Under the pieces are notes generated by a model. That model did not search any database. It was not told the origin of the DNA and saw nothing but the letters and a program-made list of their open reading frames with translations. Below are positions 44,260-55,433 of a stretch of DNA of 64,000 nucleotides, piece after piece. The stretch's first letter is position 1, and every line of letters starts with the position of its first letter. Source of the stretch: Pelagophyceae sp. CCMP2097 (lineage: Eukaryota; Sar; Pelagophyceae); the NCBI GenBank assembly GCA_026770575.1, contig MU657169.1, forward strand, positions 647,442-711,441. Direction: 5' to 3'. The translations under genes were made by a program, and so were the position numbers.

Positions 44260-45480
44260 ATGGAGTCGGGCCCCGCGCCGTCGGGGTTCTACATCGTCGT
44301 CAACGGACAGATCGAATCCGCAGAGGTGCCGAAACAGCGCCGCGGACGTGCATCGCCGGAGGGTGCTGCCAGAGGGGCCGCTTCCTCCCCGAGAGAGCCT
44401 GTACTCTAGAGAGCCTATACGCTCGGTGGACGACGCGATCGCATCTCCGGATCGCACCGCGCACACGGTCCCACCGAGCGACGAGCGTTTGCTCGAGTGC
44501 TCTCGTCGTCCGGTGGCGACGCCGTTGCCGCGGTGACGCCGTCGGCGCGGAGACGTCCGGCGACGTCGGGCGAGGCCCTCGCACACGCCCGACGCTCGAG
44601 AGTGGACGCGCGCGCCATCGAGAGGGTGGACACACGTGGCACCGAGCTCAAAGTGCACGCATCGATGTGCCAGAGGCCCCAAAGTACGCGGGCGCCCCCG
44701 CCCTTGCGACGGTGCGAGACTCTGGCGTGCTTAGTTCGCGGAGGACGACTTGTACGTGCGCTACGGCTTTTCCTTCGGCGCCGACTGGACCATCGTCGAC
44801 GGCGTCGAGACGGGCCTCTCGCAGTCCGTTTTTTCGGCGTCCTCCGGAGCCTGCGAAAAGGAAGAGGCGTGGCGTGTGAATGCCGCGTCCGCGCAGGATC
44901 GCGCGGAAGAACACGGGCGCGGACCAGACGGTGGTGTGGAACTTTCCTATCGACATTGCTTTCAAATCCACAAACGCGTTCGGCTGGCCTCGAATGAGCA
45001 TCTCCGTCTACGGAGTCGACCAGTTCGGCAGAGACGTCGTGCGCGGCTACGGCTCGGTAAGACGCAGAATCGAAAAGCGGCCGGATTTTGTTTGGTCGCG
45101 AAGATGCGCCCTTCGAAACAGGATTGGACATCCTGTGATTTTTATTACATTACATTACATTACATTACATTACATTACATTACAGCCGAGGAAGCTCCTA
45201 TCAACCTCCCTAGGTCTTGATCCCGACGTACCCCGGCGCGTACGTGCGATACGCCCACGTCTACACGCCCGTGCCGAGCTCGTTGTGGCAGCGGCTCTCG
45301 TCGTGGTTCAGCGGGTCTCACGCGGAATTCTACGACTCCAAGTTTGTCACTCGGGGCGAGCACCGAGACGTCACGCGCGTCCAATTCACCGGCGTCGTCA
45401 AGGTCAAGCTCGACGTCGTCACGCGCGGCATGGGCGCCATTGGGTTCTCGCCTGCAAGCGCGACGACGCACGACGACTAG
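44260..45480 (+). CDS. B9D1: B9 domain-containing protein 1, ciliary transition zone
   Basis: Component of the MKS/B9 complex at the ciliary transition zone. Exons 44260-44325, 44735-44823, 44897-45056 and 45214-45480 agree in phase. Matches to B9D1 run end to end: [66 protein letters not shown], then [19 protein letters not shown]. About 193 residues, the normal family length. Its presence means the organism makes, or recently made, a flagellum. Intron 1 is long (409 nt) and intron 3 contains a pentanucleotide microsatellite. Confidence 0.93.
45144..45183. repeat. (ATTAC)8 microsatellite
   Basis: Eight perfect copies of ATTAC lie in intron 3 of B9D1, starting 87 nt after the donor. The last copy plus AG makes an acceptor-like TTACAG 28 nt upstream of the acceptor used. 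Confidence 0.95.
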
Positions 45481-45611
45481 GCCTGTCTGGCGCCAAAACC
45501 CTGTGTAACACTTATTTCCAAACTCGCCGGCCTCTACTGACGGCTCCTGCGTGCCGGCCAGAGAGGCCTCTCTAGGGCGCTTTGCGATGGAACAGTTTTG
45601 CGATGGAACAG

Positions 45612-46048
45612 TTAGTCGTCGTCGTCGTCATCGTCTTTGCCTCCCCCCTTTTTCTTTTTTCGGAGCGTCACGACGCCTCCGCCGCCGGGCTTGGCCTTTG
45701 CGGCGGCGGCGTCGGTGCGCTTCTTCTGCGTCTCCTTTTGCTTGTCCCGGATGTCCGACTTTTTCTTCTCGCGGTCGACGCGTTCACTGTCCAACTTCTT
45801 CTTTTGGTCGTCCGATTTCACCTTCGCAACCGGCGCGTCGAACTTGGACGAACGCGCCGCGCTCCCCTTGCTCGAGACGTTCGGCTTGTCCTTATAAAGC
45901 GCCGGAGTCGAGTGCAGCAGGCGCCGCGGGAAAGTAGACGGAGACGCCTATATATGGCCTCGTCAACGCTCCACATAGGCATCAAAGGGGCACGGCATCG
46001 GGCACGGCGACGGACCTGCTTGGCGCCGCGCAGCGCGAGGCGCAGCAT
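45612..46048 (-). CDS. Small lysine-rich protein
   Basis: A short first exon (MLRLALRGAKQ, ATG at 46048) joins in phase 0 to a second exon ending at 45612, about 102 residues in all. The protein is rich in Lys, Asp and Ser, with a helical stretch (ERVDREKKKSDIRDKQKE) and a C-terminus of Gly/Lys then Asp (GGGKDDDDDDD). The N-terminal 10 residues look like the start of a targeting helix. No family recognised; SERF-like chaperone modulators have a similar composition, but no motif match was found. Confidence 0.65.
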
Positions 46049-46295
46049 TTCAAGAGACGCACGATGTGCGGTCGCCCAAAAAATCTCTTCTCGCGCCGCC
46101 GAACATTTTCGTCGCAGCGCGCTCTACTAACCGTCCCGACGGGTCGGTTCTCTATGCGACGACTTCTATAGTATCAACATCGAGGAACGCCCACTCGCGC
46201 AGACGCGCTGCGCCGCTCCCCGCCTCGCAGCCGGAAGCACGGGAGGCGGTCACTTAAAAACAAACACGGGCGCCATGGCGCGGCCTTTCGAGGCG

Positions 46296-46953
46296 TCAGC
46301 GGAGCGTGGCGTAGGCCTTGCCGTTGTAGTACTTGCCGTTGTGATACTGGCCCGCCCAGTTTACGGCCTCTGCGTCGGTGTAGCACCCTTTGCCGTGGAA
46401 TTTGCCGTCGCGCCAGCTGCCCACGTACCGCGCGCCGTCGGGCCACGAGTACGAACCCTCGCCGGCGAAGCGGCCCTGGGAAAACGCGCCTTCGTACACA
46501 GCGCCCGTCGCGAACGTCACCTTGCCTAGCACGTTGAAGGCGTCAAGAACGACCGCACCCGCGCGCGACGACCGTCAAGGCGACCGCGAGCCTCCTGACG
46601 ACCGCGCGGCGACCGCGGGAGCAGGAGACCGCGCCGGCCGCCGGGGACGCCCCCGGCGACGACCATGGGCTCGGGCGACTAACCGGGGCCGTGGAGCGCG
46701 TCGTCGAGCCAAGTGCCCTCGGACACCTGCGGGCGGCGCGTGCTCCCCAAGCCCCGCATCTCTCCGCCTTTCGACGGCCCGTTCTCACCTCGGGCCCCTG
46801 GACGAGCGTGCCCTGGCCGCAGCGCGTGCGGGCGCCGTCGCCGTCGACCTTGTATGAGCCTTTGTACGATGACGCGTCGACAAAGGTAAACGTCCCTTCC
46901 TTCATAACCGCCTTGGGCTTCGCCGCCACCACGACCGGGGCCTCCTCCTCCAT
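46296..46953 (-). CDS. MORN-repeat protein
   Basis: Three exons: from 46953 (MEEEAPVVVAAKPKA) to about 46800, a short middle exon (VSEGTWLDDALHGPG, about 46690-46733), and 46296-46530. MORN units are visible: EGTFTFVDASSYKGSY (weak), EGTWLDDALHGPG, YEGAFSQGRFAGEGSYSW, YVGSWRDGKFHGKG and WAGQYHNGKYYNGKA. MORN proteins bind membranes or scaffold the cytoskeleton, often at the flagellum. About 140 residues. It is divergent from MYND paralogue 2. Confidence 0.85.
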
Positions 46954-47377
46954 CGAGACGACGACGCCGACAAACGCAGAGGGTGCGCGGGTCCAACGCG
47001 TGTGAACTCCGGAGTGGACTCGGACTTAAGTACTTCCGCAACGCGTTTCGGCGAAGTTCACTTTTCTGCAAAAGTCAAGACTTCCCGATCCGACCGACCA
47101 TGTTCAGCGCGACGTCACCGCGGCGGGACCGAGCCCCGATTCGATCCATTCCGGGATCGATCCGCGTCCGCCGAAATACCCCCTTTTGTGAACGAATTCG
47201 ACGATCGGGGCCCGATATCGGGATCGGAAATCAAAAAAATTCATAACACTGGCAGTCGGCGCGGCTTCGAAGCGGCGGGGAGCGAGGGGCAGAAAAGCGA
47301 CGCGGCACCGAGCACCGAGGAGTCGACGCGACGCGTCGCCCAGCTTTCCACGAGAGGCGCAGAGCAAGCGCATCACG
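46954..47377. other. Divergent intergenic region
   Basis: Upstream of both the MORN gene and MYND paralogue 2. It contains a near-palindromic block around 47200-47225 (CGATCGGGGCCCGATATCGG) and several related GATC/CCGAT motifs at 47090-47170. No coding character. Confidence 0.5.
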
Positions 47378-48436
47378 ATGGACGACCCGCCATCAGCCCC
47401 CGCTCGAAAGCTCTGCTGCGTCTGCGACGCACCGGGCGGCCTGCACTGCACCAAGTGCAAATCCCGGCATTATTGCAGCAAGGCGTGTCAGCTCGTTCAC
47501 TGGTACGAGCGCGGGCACAAGGCGCAGTGCAGGCAGCTGGCCGCCGACTTCCAGGACCGCATGCTCGACGCGCTCACGCCGGAGAAGCTGAAGATCAAGG
47601 AGGAGCCGGCCATTATCGAGGACGTCACGTCGGCAGCTGGTTCCAGGGCGGCGCCGCGCTTACCGGCTGCTCGGACGACTGCGACGGCCAAGGCCACCGC
47701 GCTGAACGGCGACAGGCCGAGCTGGCGCGGCACGTGTGCCATCTGCCTGGACTTGCTGCCAGTCGAAGCTGACAAAGTAATATTCTACCCTTGCTGTTGC
47801 AAGGAAATTTGCGCGGGTTGCTCCAGCAAGTGCGAGGAGTACGACACGCGCTGCCCGTTCTGCCGAGCACCGCACCACAAGTCAGATGCCGAGTGGCTGC
47901 GCCGACTGCAGAAGCACGTGGACGAGGGAAACGCCGATGCGCAGGCGCAGCTCGGAGACAGGTACCGTGATGGTCTTGATGGCCTCAAGCAGAGCCCGAA
48001 GCGCGCGATTCAGTTGTACGCGCTCGCTGTGGCGCAAGGGCACGCTGGCGCTCAGGGTGCATTAGCATATTGTTATTATGTAGGATTCGGCGTCACGATC
48101 AACTACAAGACCGCCACGATGTGGTTTCGATGTGCAGCAGACCAAGGAGATGCTTATGCACAATTCTTTCTCGGCAAGATGTTCCTCAAGGGCGAGGGCG
48201 TGGCGCAGTCGTCCGCCGAAGCCGTGCGGTGGTACCGCCTCGCCGCGGCGCAGGGCGACGCGGACGCGATCTACATGCTCGGCGCGTTTTACGCAAACGG
48301 CGTAGCCGTACCGCAGGACCTCGACGAGGCGCTGCGCCTCTACAAGCGCGCCGCGGCCAAGGGTCACGCCGTATCTGCAGTGGCCGTCGATGACCTCAAG
48401 GCGCGCCTCGCGGCCGACTCCGGTTGTCCGAATTGA
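47378..48436 (+). CDS. MYND-RING-Sel1 paralogue 2, intact
   Basis: Single exon, 352 residues. MYND zinc finger at about 13-50 (CCVCDAPGGLHCTKC...HYCSKACQ), variant RING at about 112-150 (CAICLDLLP...CCCKEICAGC...CPFCRAP), then four Sel1 repeats (AIQLYALAVAQGHAGAQGAL, FLGKMFLKGEGVAQSSAEAV, AVRWYRLAAAQGDADAIYML, EALRLYKRAAAKGHAVSA). The intact copy of a pair; similarity to the 41202 protein runs the whole length, and DNA similarity is evident in the MYND part (CCCGGCATTATTGC). A combination of MYND, RING and Sel1 is common in pelagophytes and diatoms; the RING may confer ubiquitin ligase activity. Confidence 0.93.
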   Translation: MDDPPSAPARKLCCVCDAPGGLHCTKCKSRHYCSKACQLVHWYERGHKAQCRQLAADFQDRMLDALTPEKLKIKEEPAIIEDVTSAAGSRAAPRLPAARTTATAKATALNGDRPSWRGTCAICLDLLPVEADKVIFYPCCCKEICAGCSSKCEEYDTRCPFCRAPHHKSDAEWLRRLQKHVDEGNADAQAQLGDRYRDGLDGLKQSPKRAIQLYALAVAQGHAGAQGALAYCYYVGFGVTINYKTATMWFRCAADQGDAYAQFFLGKMFLKGEGVAQSSAEAVRWYRLAAAQGDADAIYMLGAFYANGVAVPQDLDEALRLYKRAAAKGHAVSAVAVDDLKARLAADSGCPN

Positions 48437-48608
48437 TGCTTCTCGGAGCGCCCCCAGCACCGCGACTCGAGTTAAGGTATTGGAAGAAGACCATCTCTGG
48501 GCTCTCAAAGACGGGTCGTACCCCTTTGGGCTCGCCCCGCCCAGGAGGGTGGATCTTCAGCAGCCAAGGGTCCTTCCGCACTTCTTCAGGCGGTGTTGAG
48601 GCAACTTG

Positions 48609-51600
48609 TTACTCCGCCGCATTCCTCCGTGGCCGGATGTTCACCCAAGGAGCCAGAGGTTCGCCTGCTGCCGCGCCAAATCGACCTAGAGCGGTCGGTT
48701 GCCAAAGTGACCCATCCATCGCGCGAAGTGACCCATCCATCGCGCGTCGTCGCGGCGGTTTCGGGGCGCGGCAGCTCGCCGCGAGGATGTGCGCGGCGAC
48801 GCGCACGCCCGGCTCGAGCGATGCGACCTGGGAAAGCGGCGGTGTTCGCTTCAGCGCCTTGTACCGTTGTACGACGGACTCGCGAGGGACCAGCGAGACT
48901 CGCGCCGCCGAAAGGAGGAGCACTGACCGGCACGAAGGTCATCGCGGGCGCGTGCGCCGACGGGTCGGCCAGGAGCTACGCGCGTCGAGTAGGGTCGATG
49001 TTGCAATGCGGCCGCGACTCACTTTGCTCAGCGCGGGCCCGAGCGCCGCGCAGAGCACGGGCTTCGCGAAGATGCGGACCCGCGCCCAGTGCCTACGTCG
49101 ACGACTCGCCCGTGTGACGGTGCAGGAACCCCGACCTCGGAACAGTCCCTTTTGAAAAGCTTGCGGAGCAACGCACTCGTAGCGCAGGTGGCCGCCCCGG
49201 AGCATCTCGGTGCAAGCGTCCCGCAGGAGCGCCGCCAGCGCGTCGGCCGACGCCGCCGCGCCTGGCACGTCGCGTGGGGCGGTGCCCTCGCACGGTTGCG
49301 GCCTCACCGTCGCCTTTGAAGACTCGGACGACTCCCGCGACGAACGAATGGGCCACGACCGTCGCGCGCGCCTCCCACGCCGCAGCCGAGAAGACGGCGC
49401 GCCGCGCGCGGCCGTGCGCGCTGTGCGTCAGCGCGACGACCTACGGCGGTCGCGCGGTCGCGGACGCCACGTGCCTCTTTTGACGCGCCTCGAGCTCGGC
49501 GCGCGTGGCCATGGGCAGCGCCGGCACTCGGACGACGACGACGGGCACGTCCGCGGCCACGGCGCGCTCGACGTGCGCGCGGACCGCCCGCCAAGGGACG
49601 GCGCCGTCGCCCGAAACGTACACGACCTGCGGCGCTGCGTCGAGCTTTCAACAGTCGACCCGCGCCGATTCGCAGACGACGCAAGACGCACGGCCGACGC
49701 GGCGTGCGCGAGGCACGAGTCGCACGGCGTCGCGCGGAGGACCTGCGACGACGCGTCGACCGCGCGCGCCGTGGAATCACGCCATTAGACGACGGGCAGC
49801 GTCTTGCTCCCAGCATTGAGGCTCTGACCGCTCGCGACTCGGTCATCGCGCCGTTTGCCACCTTCACCGGCGCGGTTTTGGACGGCGTCTGCGTGCTTCG
49901 CGGCGAGGCGGAGCTCGGCGCGCAGGCCGCCCGGTGCGACCGTCATCGTCGCTGGGTCGAGGCCGATCTGCCCCGAGGTGAAGACAAACGCGCCACCAAT
50001 GATGTTGGCCTGGCAGTACGGCCCGATGCAGACGGGCGCCCACGTCGAGAGCGACCGCACCTGCGTTTCAAGCGTGAGATTACGCGAGTAGGCGCTTCTT
50101 GCGCCACCGCGTCCCAGGATCGCGCGTCCGAGCGTCGGACGCGGGCTCTCGCGTAGAGCACGTCCCTTTGCGAATCTGGGCCGACGAATTCGCAATCGAT
50201 GAGGGCGGCGCAGCCCGGCGGCAGCGCGGCCGTGACGCAGGACCTCGACGGCGGCCGCGCGGCGGCTGAAGCGTCGCCGGATGTGGCATCTGCAAACTCC
50301 GAAATGTACGCCGCGTTCGCCGCCGCAAAGTGCGATATGTCCGCAACAAACAAGTGCGCAAAGACGACGGCACCGAGGTCGAGGCCCCACGGCGCCAGCA
50401 AAGAGCGGATTTTGCGGAGGCACGCGGTGACCTGCGCCGCCGTCTCCACCGCGCCAGGCGGAGACGACGTCGGGCACGCCACGCCGGAGACCGAGGCGAG
50501 GCCGCCGGCGCCGGACCAGACCACGCGCGCTTCCAAAACCGGCGCCGGCGATGATAAAGCGCCGTCGTCGTCGACGTCGTCGACGTCGTCCTCGAGTGAT
50601 ATGTCATCCACGGCGATTTCGTCTTCGTCTTCGTCGTCGTCATCGTCTTCTTCATCGTCTGCCGCCGCGTCGTCCTTTGGCTCGGTGTGCCATTTAAGGA
50701 CGCTTAGGACGCCGACGGCGCCGCAATCGCGGGGCGCGTTGTCGAGCCTGGCCCAACCATCGAGGGGCGTCGAGGAGAGGGGCGTATAGTAGGGGCTTAC
50801 CTCAGCACCTCGGTCTCGTCGAGCACGAGCCTGCGCGTTTTTCCAGGAACGAGTGCTTTGCATCAAGGTCGCACCTCCGCTTGAACCGTGCGCAGTCGAG
50901 GACGAGCGACTCGTACTCGCCGCCCTCGCCGCACTCGTGGAAGCCGAAGCGGTCGTGGAGTCTGCGGAACTTGGCCCGCGTCGACGCGAGGTCGAGGCGC
51001 AGCCTGAGGCCTCTTTGTGCGACTCGCACAAAAAAATGACAACGTTTCATGAAAGGCCGAGATCGCCATTGCATTCTCAAGAGTCGGTGAGGTCCACGAA
51101 ACGGCAGACTGACCCGAGGTCCGTCTCCGGCTCGAGGCCGAGGCTTGCTGTCTTGACGACGATGGCGCGGACCTGCCCAAGGGCGTCGGTGCGGCCTTTC
51201 CGTTTACGAGGAAGCACCTTGCGCATCTCGCGGAGCAGCGCGCGCTGCGGCCGCATCCAGAGGTAGCTCAGCGACCGCAGGCCGAGGCGAGAGCAGACGT
51301 CCTCGACGCGCGTGCGCTGGTACCTAGTGGGAGGGTGAGGCGCGGCCTGGAGCGGGGGCCACGAACGGCGCTTCAAGGGTGGGGAGCATGGGGCGACGAC
51401 CGGCCTTCCACGGGTGGCAAGGACGGGGCGACTCGCGTCGAGAGGATGGCGCCGCTGGCGACGGCGGCGACTTCGGGGTGCGCTTTTTTTACGTCTGCGA
51501 GGAGGTCATAGAGGTCCTCGACCTCGTCGCCGGCCGCCGCGCCCGCGTAGACGAGGCTCTGGCACGCCGCCGTCCCGCGCAGCGCCCGGCGCACCTGCGC

Positions 51601-51951
51601 AGGGCAGTTCGGCTCGGATCCGGCCCGGGTGGCGTTCGAGTGGTCTTCGACTGGTCTTCGGCGGGGGACTCACCAAGGGCACGCCGAGGCATTCCGCGAC
51701 GCCCGGGACGACGGAGGAGCAGACGCTCTGGAACGTGTGCGAGTCGATCTCCTCGACGGCCTCGTACGGGTGCAGGTTCGCCGCGCAGACGCACTCGTGG
51801 CCGTACCGCTCGCACTCGACGACGCTGAAGACGCTGTCCTTGCCTAGACAGAATGGAAGACTCAAATGGAACACTTGGCAATAAACGACCTCGGCAGCGA
51901 AGCACAAGGCTTAAAAGGCGCACCTCCGGACAGCAGCACGACGAACTTCAT
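48609..51951 (-). CDS. DPH6: Diphthine-ammonia ligase with RidA-like C-terminal domains
   Basis: Last step of diphthamide synthesis on eEF2. The start MKFVVLLSGG (51951) joins in phase to KDSVFSVVECERYGHECVC: an SGGKDS PP-loop. Family signatures follow: NLHPYEAVEEIDSHTFQSV, DEVEDLYDLL, YQRTRVEDVCSRLGL, SYLWMRPQRALLREM, GFHECGEGGEYESLVLDC. After an acidic linker come two RidA/YjgF-like domains (APVCIGPYCQANIIGGAFVF and later QVVYVSGDGAVPWRA...VPALPMATRAELEA), as in fungal and plant DPH6. About ten short introns. Boundaries after 49870 are approximate, and the C-terminus (VASLEPGVRVAAHILAASC onwards) is uncertain; it includes an in-frame 21-bp duplication. Confidence 0.88.
48705..48746. repeat. 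21-bp tandem duplication
   Basis: AAGTGACCCATCCATCGCGCG occurs twice in tandem. Within the predicted DPH6 C-terminus this duplicates a heptapeptide (RAMDGSL) in frame. Confidence 0.85.
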
Positions 51952-52629
51952 CGGCCCGCCGTCCAGAACCGGTCCCAACGACGCGCAGCCCCGCAGCAGA
52001 GGCGCAGCTTGCTCAAGGCGCGCGCGCAATCCTTCGCCGACTTCGAGTCTGTTCACAATAAGCCTGACTTCTTCGGCGAGCGCTGGAACCGAACGGGAGT
52101 CGAACCCGTCCACTGGGCGTACGCGACGTGTCGTAGACTTTGCACGGCGCTGACGAACAGAGTCAGATAAGGAGCCACAAAGATGGAGCGGTTTTCAAGG
52201 GCAAAGGACGGGGCGGTGCCCAGGTGCCCATGCGCATATATGCATGCCCGTCGAGTCCGTAGCTTGGGATTTGTTTTGGACTTGCATTATGCGAACGCGG
52301 GTCGACTGAGGTCGTCGTCCTTCTGGTGTTCTCCGTCGTTCGACGGAGAGCTCCGTCGTACGACGGAGCGGGTCTCCGTCCTAAGACGGAACGGGTCTCC
52401 GTCCTAAGACGGAGAGTGTGGTTGTGTGGTTTCGCCGGCGCGGCCCGGCGGGCGTCGCACTCGTGGGGTGGGGTTTAAGGGCGAGGTTGCTTGGTTGCGG
52501 CGCTGTCCGTCTTCCGGAGAGCGCACCGCTGGGGTCGGGCGATTTAAAAGTTGTAAAAGTGGGGCACAGCTGCTAAAAGTGGGGCACCAACATGTCGCGC
52601 AGGTACACGTGCGAGCCTACGCCGCGCGG
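51952..52629. other. Intergenic, upstream of DPH6; holds a hairpin cluster
   Basis: No convincing gene. It holds four consecutive inverted repeats at 52331-52415, and a possible tRNA-like T-arm at about 52090 that was rejected. The part nearest 52629 carries GC-rich sequence with short direct repeats (AAAAGTGGGGCAC twice, 52554-52588). Confidence 0.5.
52331..52415. repeat. Four tandem perfect hairpins
   Basis: Inverted repeats at 52331-52348 (8-bp stem, centre TT), 52351-52368 (8-bp stem, centre TA, a perfect 18-bp palindrome), 52373-52390 (stem TCCGTC/GACGGA) and 52396-52415 (8-bp stem, loop CTAA). All share CTCCGTC...GACGGAG. Confidence 0.9.
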
Positions 52630-55433
52630 TCAGATGCGCGAGAGGGCGACAGGGTTCTGGGGCGGCTCTCGCTTTGGCGCCAAAAGAAGCGTACCGTCTA
52701 GGACGAAGTGGTGCGCGTAGGCGGTGAGGAAGGCTCGGAGCGGGACAGACTTGACAGAGCGGTTGAGGTTATGGCGCTGCTTGAGCGAGGACCGCAGCTT
52801 GTTTAAAGTAGCGCAGCCCCGCAGCTGCCGCAGCTGGTCGACGACGGTGGCGACGAGCGGCCCGTCGTCGGCCTCGGACGCGGGCCAGCGCTGCGTCGGG
52901 ACGTACTCGTCCGACATTAAATGTTCCAGCGCGCGGCCGGGCCGGCCGTGCAGCGGCGCGTGCTCGCGGCCATCTAAAAGCGGCGGCGGCCGAGCCATGA
53001 GGGCCGCCTCGAGCGACGCGCCCACAATGTCGTCGGGCGCGCGCTGCGGCCACGGCGAATGGCCGTCCCAGCGCCGCACCGCCAACTGCTGCGCCGGCGC
53101 GCGGGCCACGGGCGACGGCGCGTACGCCGAATTCCGCGCGTCCGCGGGCCGCGCGTCGAACGGCCGCGGACTCTCAAAGGGCCGCGCGTCGAACGGCCGG
53201 GGCTCGTCGAATTGCCGCGGCTCGTCGAAGGGCCGCTGCTCGAACGGCCGCGGTTCGTCGAACGGCCGCTGCTCGTCAAAGGGCCGCTGGTCGTCGAATG
53301 GCATTTCCTGCGCCGCGTTCATGTCCATGCCACCGGCGAAGGCGGTCCACAACGACTCGACGCCGGTCTGCGGGGCGCCGGGCATCAACGGCGGCCCGCG
53401 GCTCGTCGCGGAATGCGACCTGCGCAATGGCTGCGGCGGCGGCGGCGGCATGCGATGAGCGAGCGAGGTCTGGTGCGCAAGCTGCTGAAAGATCAAGCCG
53501 TCGAGCGACCCGTCGGGCGAGACGCGCGAGGTGCCGTCGGGCGAGAGGCGTATGACGCTGCCGTCGGGTGAGACTCTTGCCATGTCGGGCGTGCCGGGGT
53601 AGTCGTCGTCGCCGTAGGGGAAGGGCGGCCGCTGCTCCCAGATATCGGCCATGGCATCGGGCACCCTGGCCTCTGGCTGGGGCGCGCGGAGGCCGGAGTA
53701 AGGCGGCAGCGGCATTGTCATGCGCGTCTCGGGCGGCGTTTGCGCAGTCGGCGACTCTGGCCCGATGATGCGCCGAATCACCAGCGGCGAAATCGTGGGC
53801 CACTGCGCCTGCTGCTGCATCTGGTGGATGCGCTGCTGCGGCGCCGGCTGGCGAGGCGGCGGCGGCGCGTGCATGGGCCCGTGCATCGGCTGCTGCATGT
53901 GCATCGGCGCGCGGTTCGGCTCAAAGGGCGCGTCGGGCCGGCGCCGGACGAGGCTGACGAGGTCGTGCTTGGGCACTCTGCGGACTCGTACGACGTCCGG
54001 GTAGCGCTCCAACAAAGCGAGGAGGCCGCCGTACGTCTCTCGGATGCGCGCCAGAGTGTCGACTCCGACGCGCGACCGTAAAGCATTGGCCAGGTCGACG
54101 GCTTTTAAAGCGTGCTCCGAGGCGACTTCCAGAATCTCGCGGCAATGGCGGATGACCTCCATCTCGTCGTGCTTGGTGCAGTCGGCGTACTGCATCTGCT
54201 GCTGCGCCCGGTCGCCCTCGTAATGCAAACCGCCGCCGTCGTGGTGGTGCGCCGAAGCGTGGTGGTGGTGCGCCAGGGGCTGCTGCAGCCGCGTCCGCCG
54301 ACGCCTACGTAGCGCGTGAGCGCTTTGGCCCAAGAACAAAAAGGACAAATATGAGAACGCACGAGACGGGGTTCGACTGCGCGGCGCCGGCGGGGCTCCA
54401 CTCGGGCGTGTTGGGCTCCATGCCGCCGCCAAAGTTGGGCCGCAGGCCAGGTTGATAGTAGTGGCCGCCCGGCCTGCGGCGAGCGCTCGGGGCGAACCGC
54501 GGGGAGCGTCCTTCGAGGATGCCTTTCTGTGCATTTGACTCACGGTCGTCGGTCCTGGGCGCCGTCGCCGCGTGGGACTCGGTGGTTGATGACCTTTTGA
54601 GGCGCGGTCAGCGCGGGCCGCGGCGAGGCGAGGCGCAAAGGTGCGCACCGCGACGTGGTTCGAGGGCTGGTTGTTCACGAGGACGAAGCGGTTCGGGTAC
54701 GAAGTGAGCAGGCCGCAGAGCCTATTGCGCGGGTGCGAGGCCATCATCTCTCGAACAAAGGCGGACGCACCCTCCAAAGGCGGCTTTGATCGTCGCGTAG
54801 CGACAGGCGTCGTCGGCGACGAGGTACGAGCCGAGGTTGGCCGATCTAAGGGTGCTTTGGGTCGCGCCGAGGGGTCGCAGGGCCTTAGCTCAGGGGGGCC
54901 GTGGAGGAAGTGGTGCGGGGCGCCGGTTGGTGCGTCATCATGCCGCCGTGGCTGGCGATGACGTCTGCGACCCAGTCGACGTATTCGTGGGCGCTGTCCT
55001 CTGCGAATCTGGGCTCGCTGTGCTGCGCGCCTTCGCGGGCGCCGCCGGAAAACAGCGAGTACGACTGCGCCGCATAGCCCGGCGCATTTGCGGGGCCCGC
55101 CGAGACGGGACCCGCGGGGCACGCCGCAACGGGGCCCGCCGGGCCGGGGCCCTCGTCGGGGAGGCCCATCATGGTTCCATGGCGCGGCGCGGGCGCGTTC
55201 GCCGGCGGGCCCGGCGGCGCCTCGCCGCAATTCCAATCCACCGCGATGCGGCTGTGCGGGGCCTCTTCCGAAAGGCCCGGGCCGGGGGGAGCGTCGGCGA
55301 GCCTGCGCGGCGAGGCGTATAGGCGCGCGCAAAAGGCAGACGGCGCTTGGGGAGCACGGTCCCAGCGCCTGCGGGCTTCTGCGGGGCGGCGCTTTCGAGG
55401 GCCCCTCCGCCGCGTCCCGGATCGTCCGAGCAT
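52630..55433 (-). CDS. LOTUS (OST-HTH) domain RNA-binding protein
   Basis: Large protein, probably over 800 residues, in several exons; the last, from about 54580 down to 52630, is nearly continuous. Three LOTUS-like winged helices are visible: one split around 54680-55010 (EYVDWVADVIASH, then TLRSANLGSYLVADDACRYA, then HPRNRLCGLLTSYPNRF); one at 53940-54160 (EVIRHCREILEVAS, GGLLALLERYPDVVRV); one at the C-terminus (TVVDQLRQLRGCATLNKL, SVPLRAFLTAYAHHFVL). LOTUS domains bind G-rich RNA or Vasa-type helicases. Between them lie Pro/Gln/Met-rich linkers and a tandem RPFDE(Q/P) block at 53160-53310. The start at 55433 is the first ATG upstream, not certain. Confidence 0.75.

Noticed and set aside
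52075..52125. tRNA-like T-arm (minus strand GGGTTCGACTCCC) near 52090
   Set aside because: A T-stem and loop can be drawn, but no matching acceptor 5' strand, D-arm or anticodon arm is found upstream at tRNA spacing.
53059..53571. Plus-strand open frames opposite the LOTUS gene
   Set aside because: Shadows of the RPFDE repeats; no start context, splice partners or family match.
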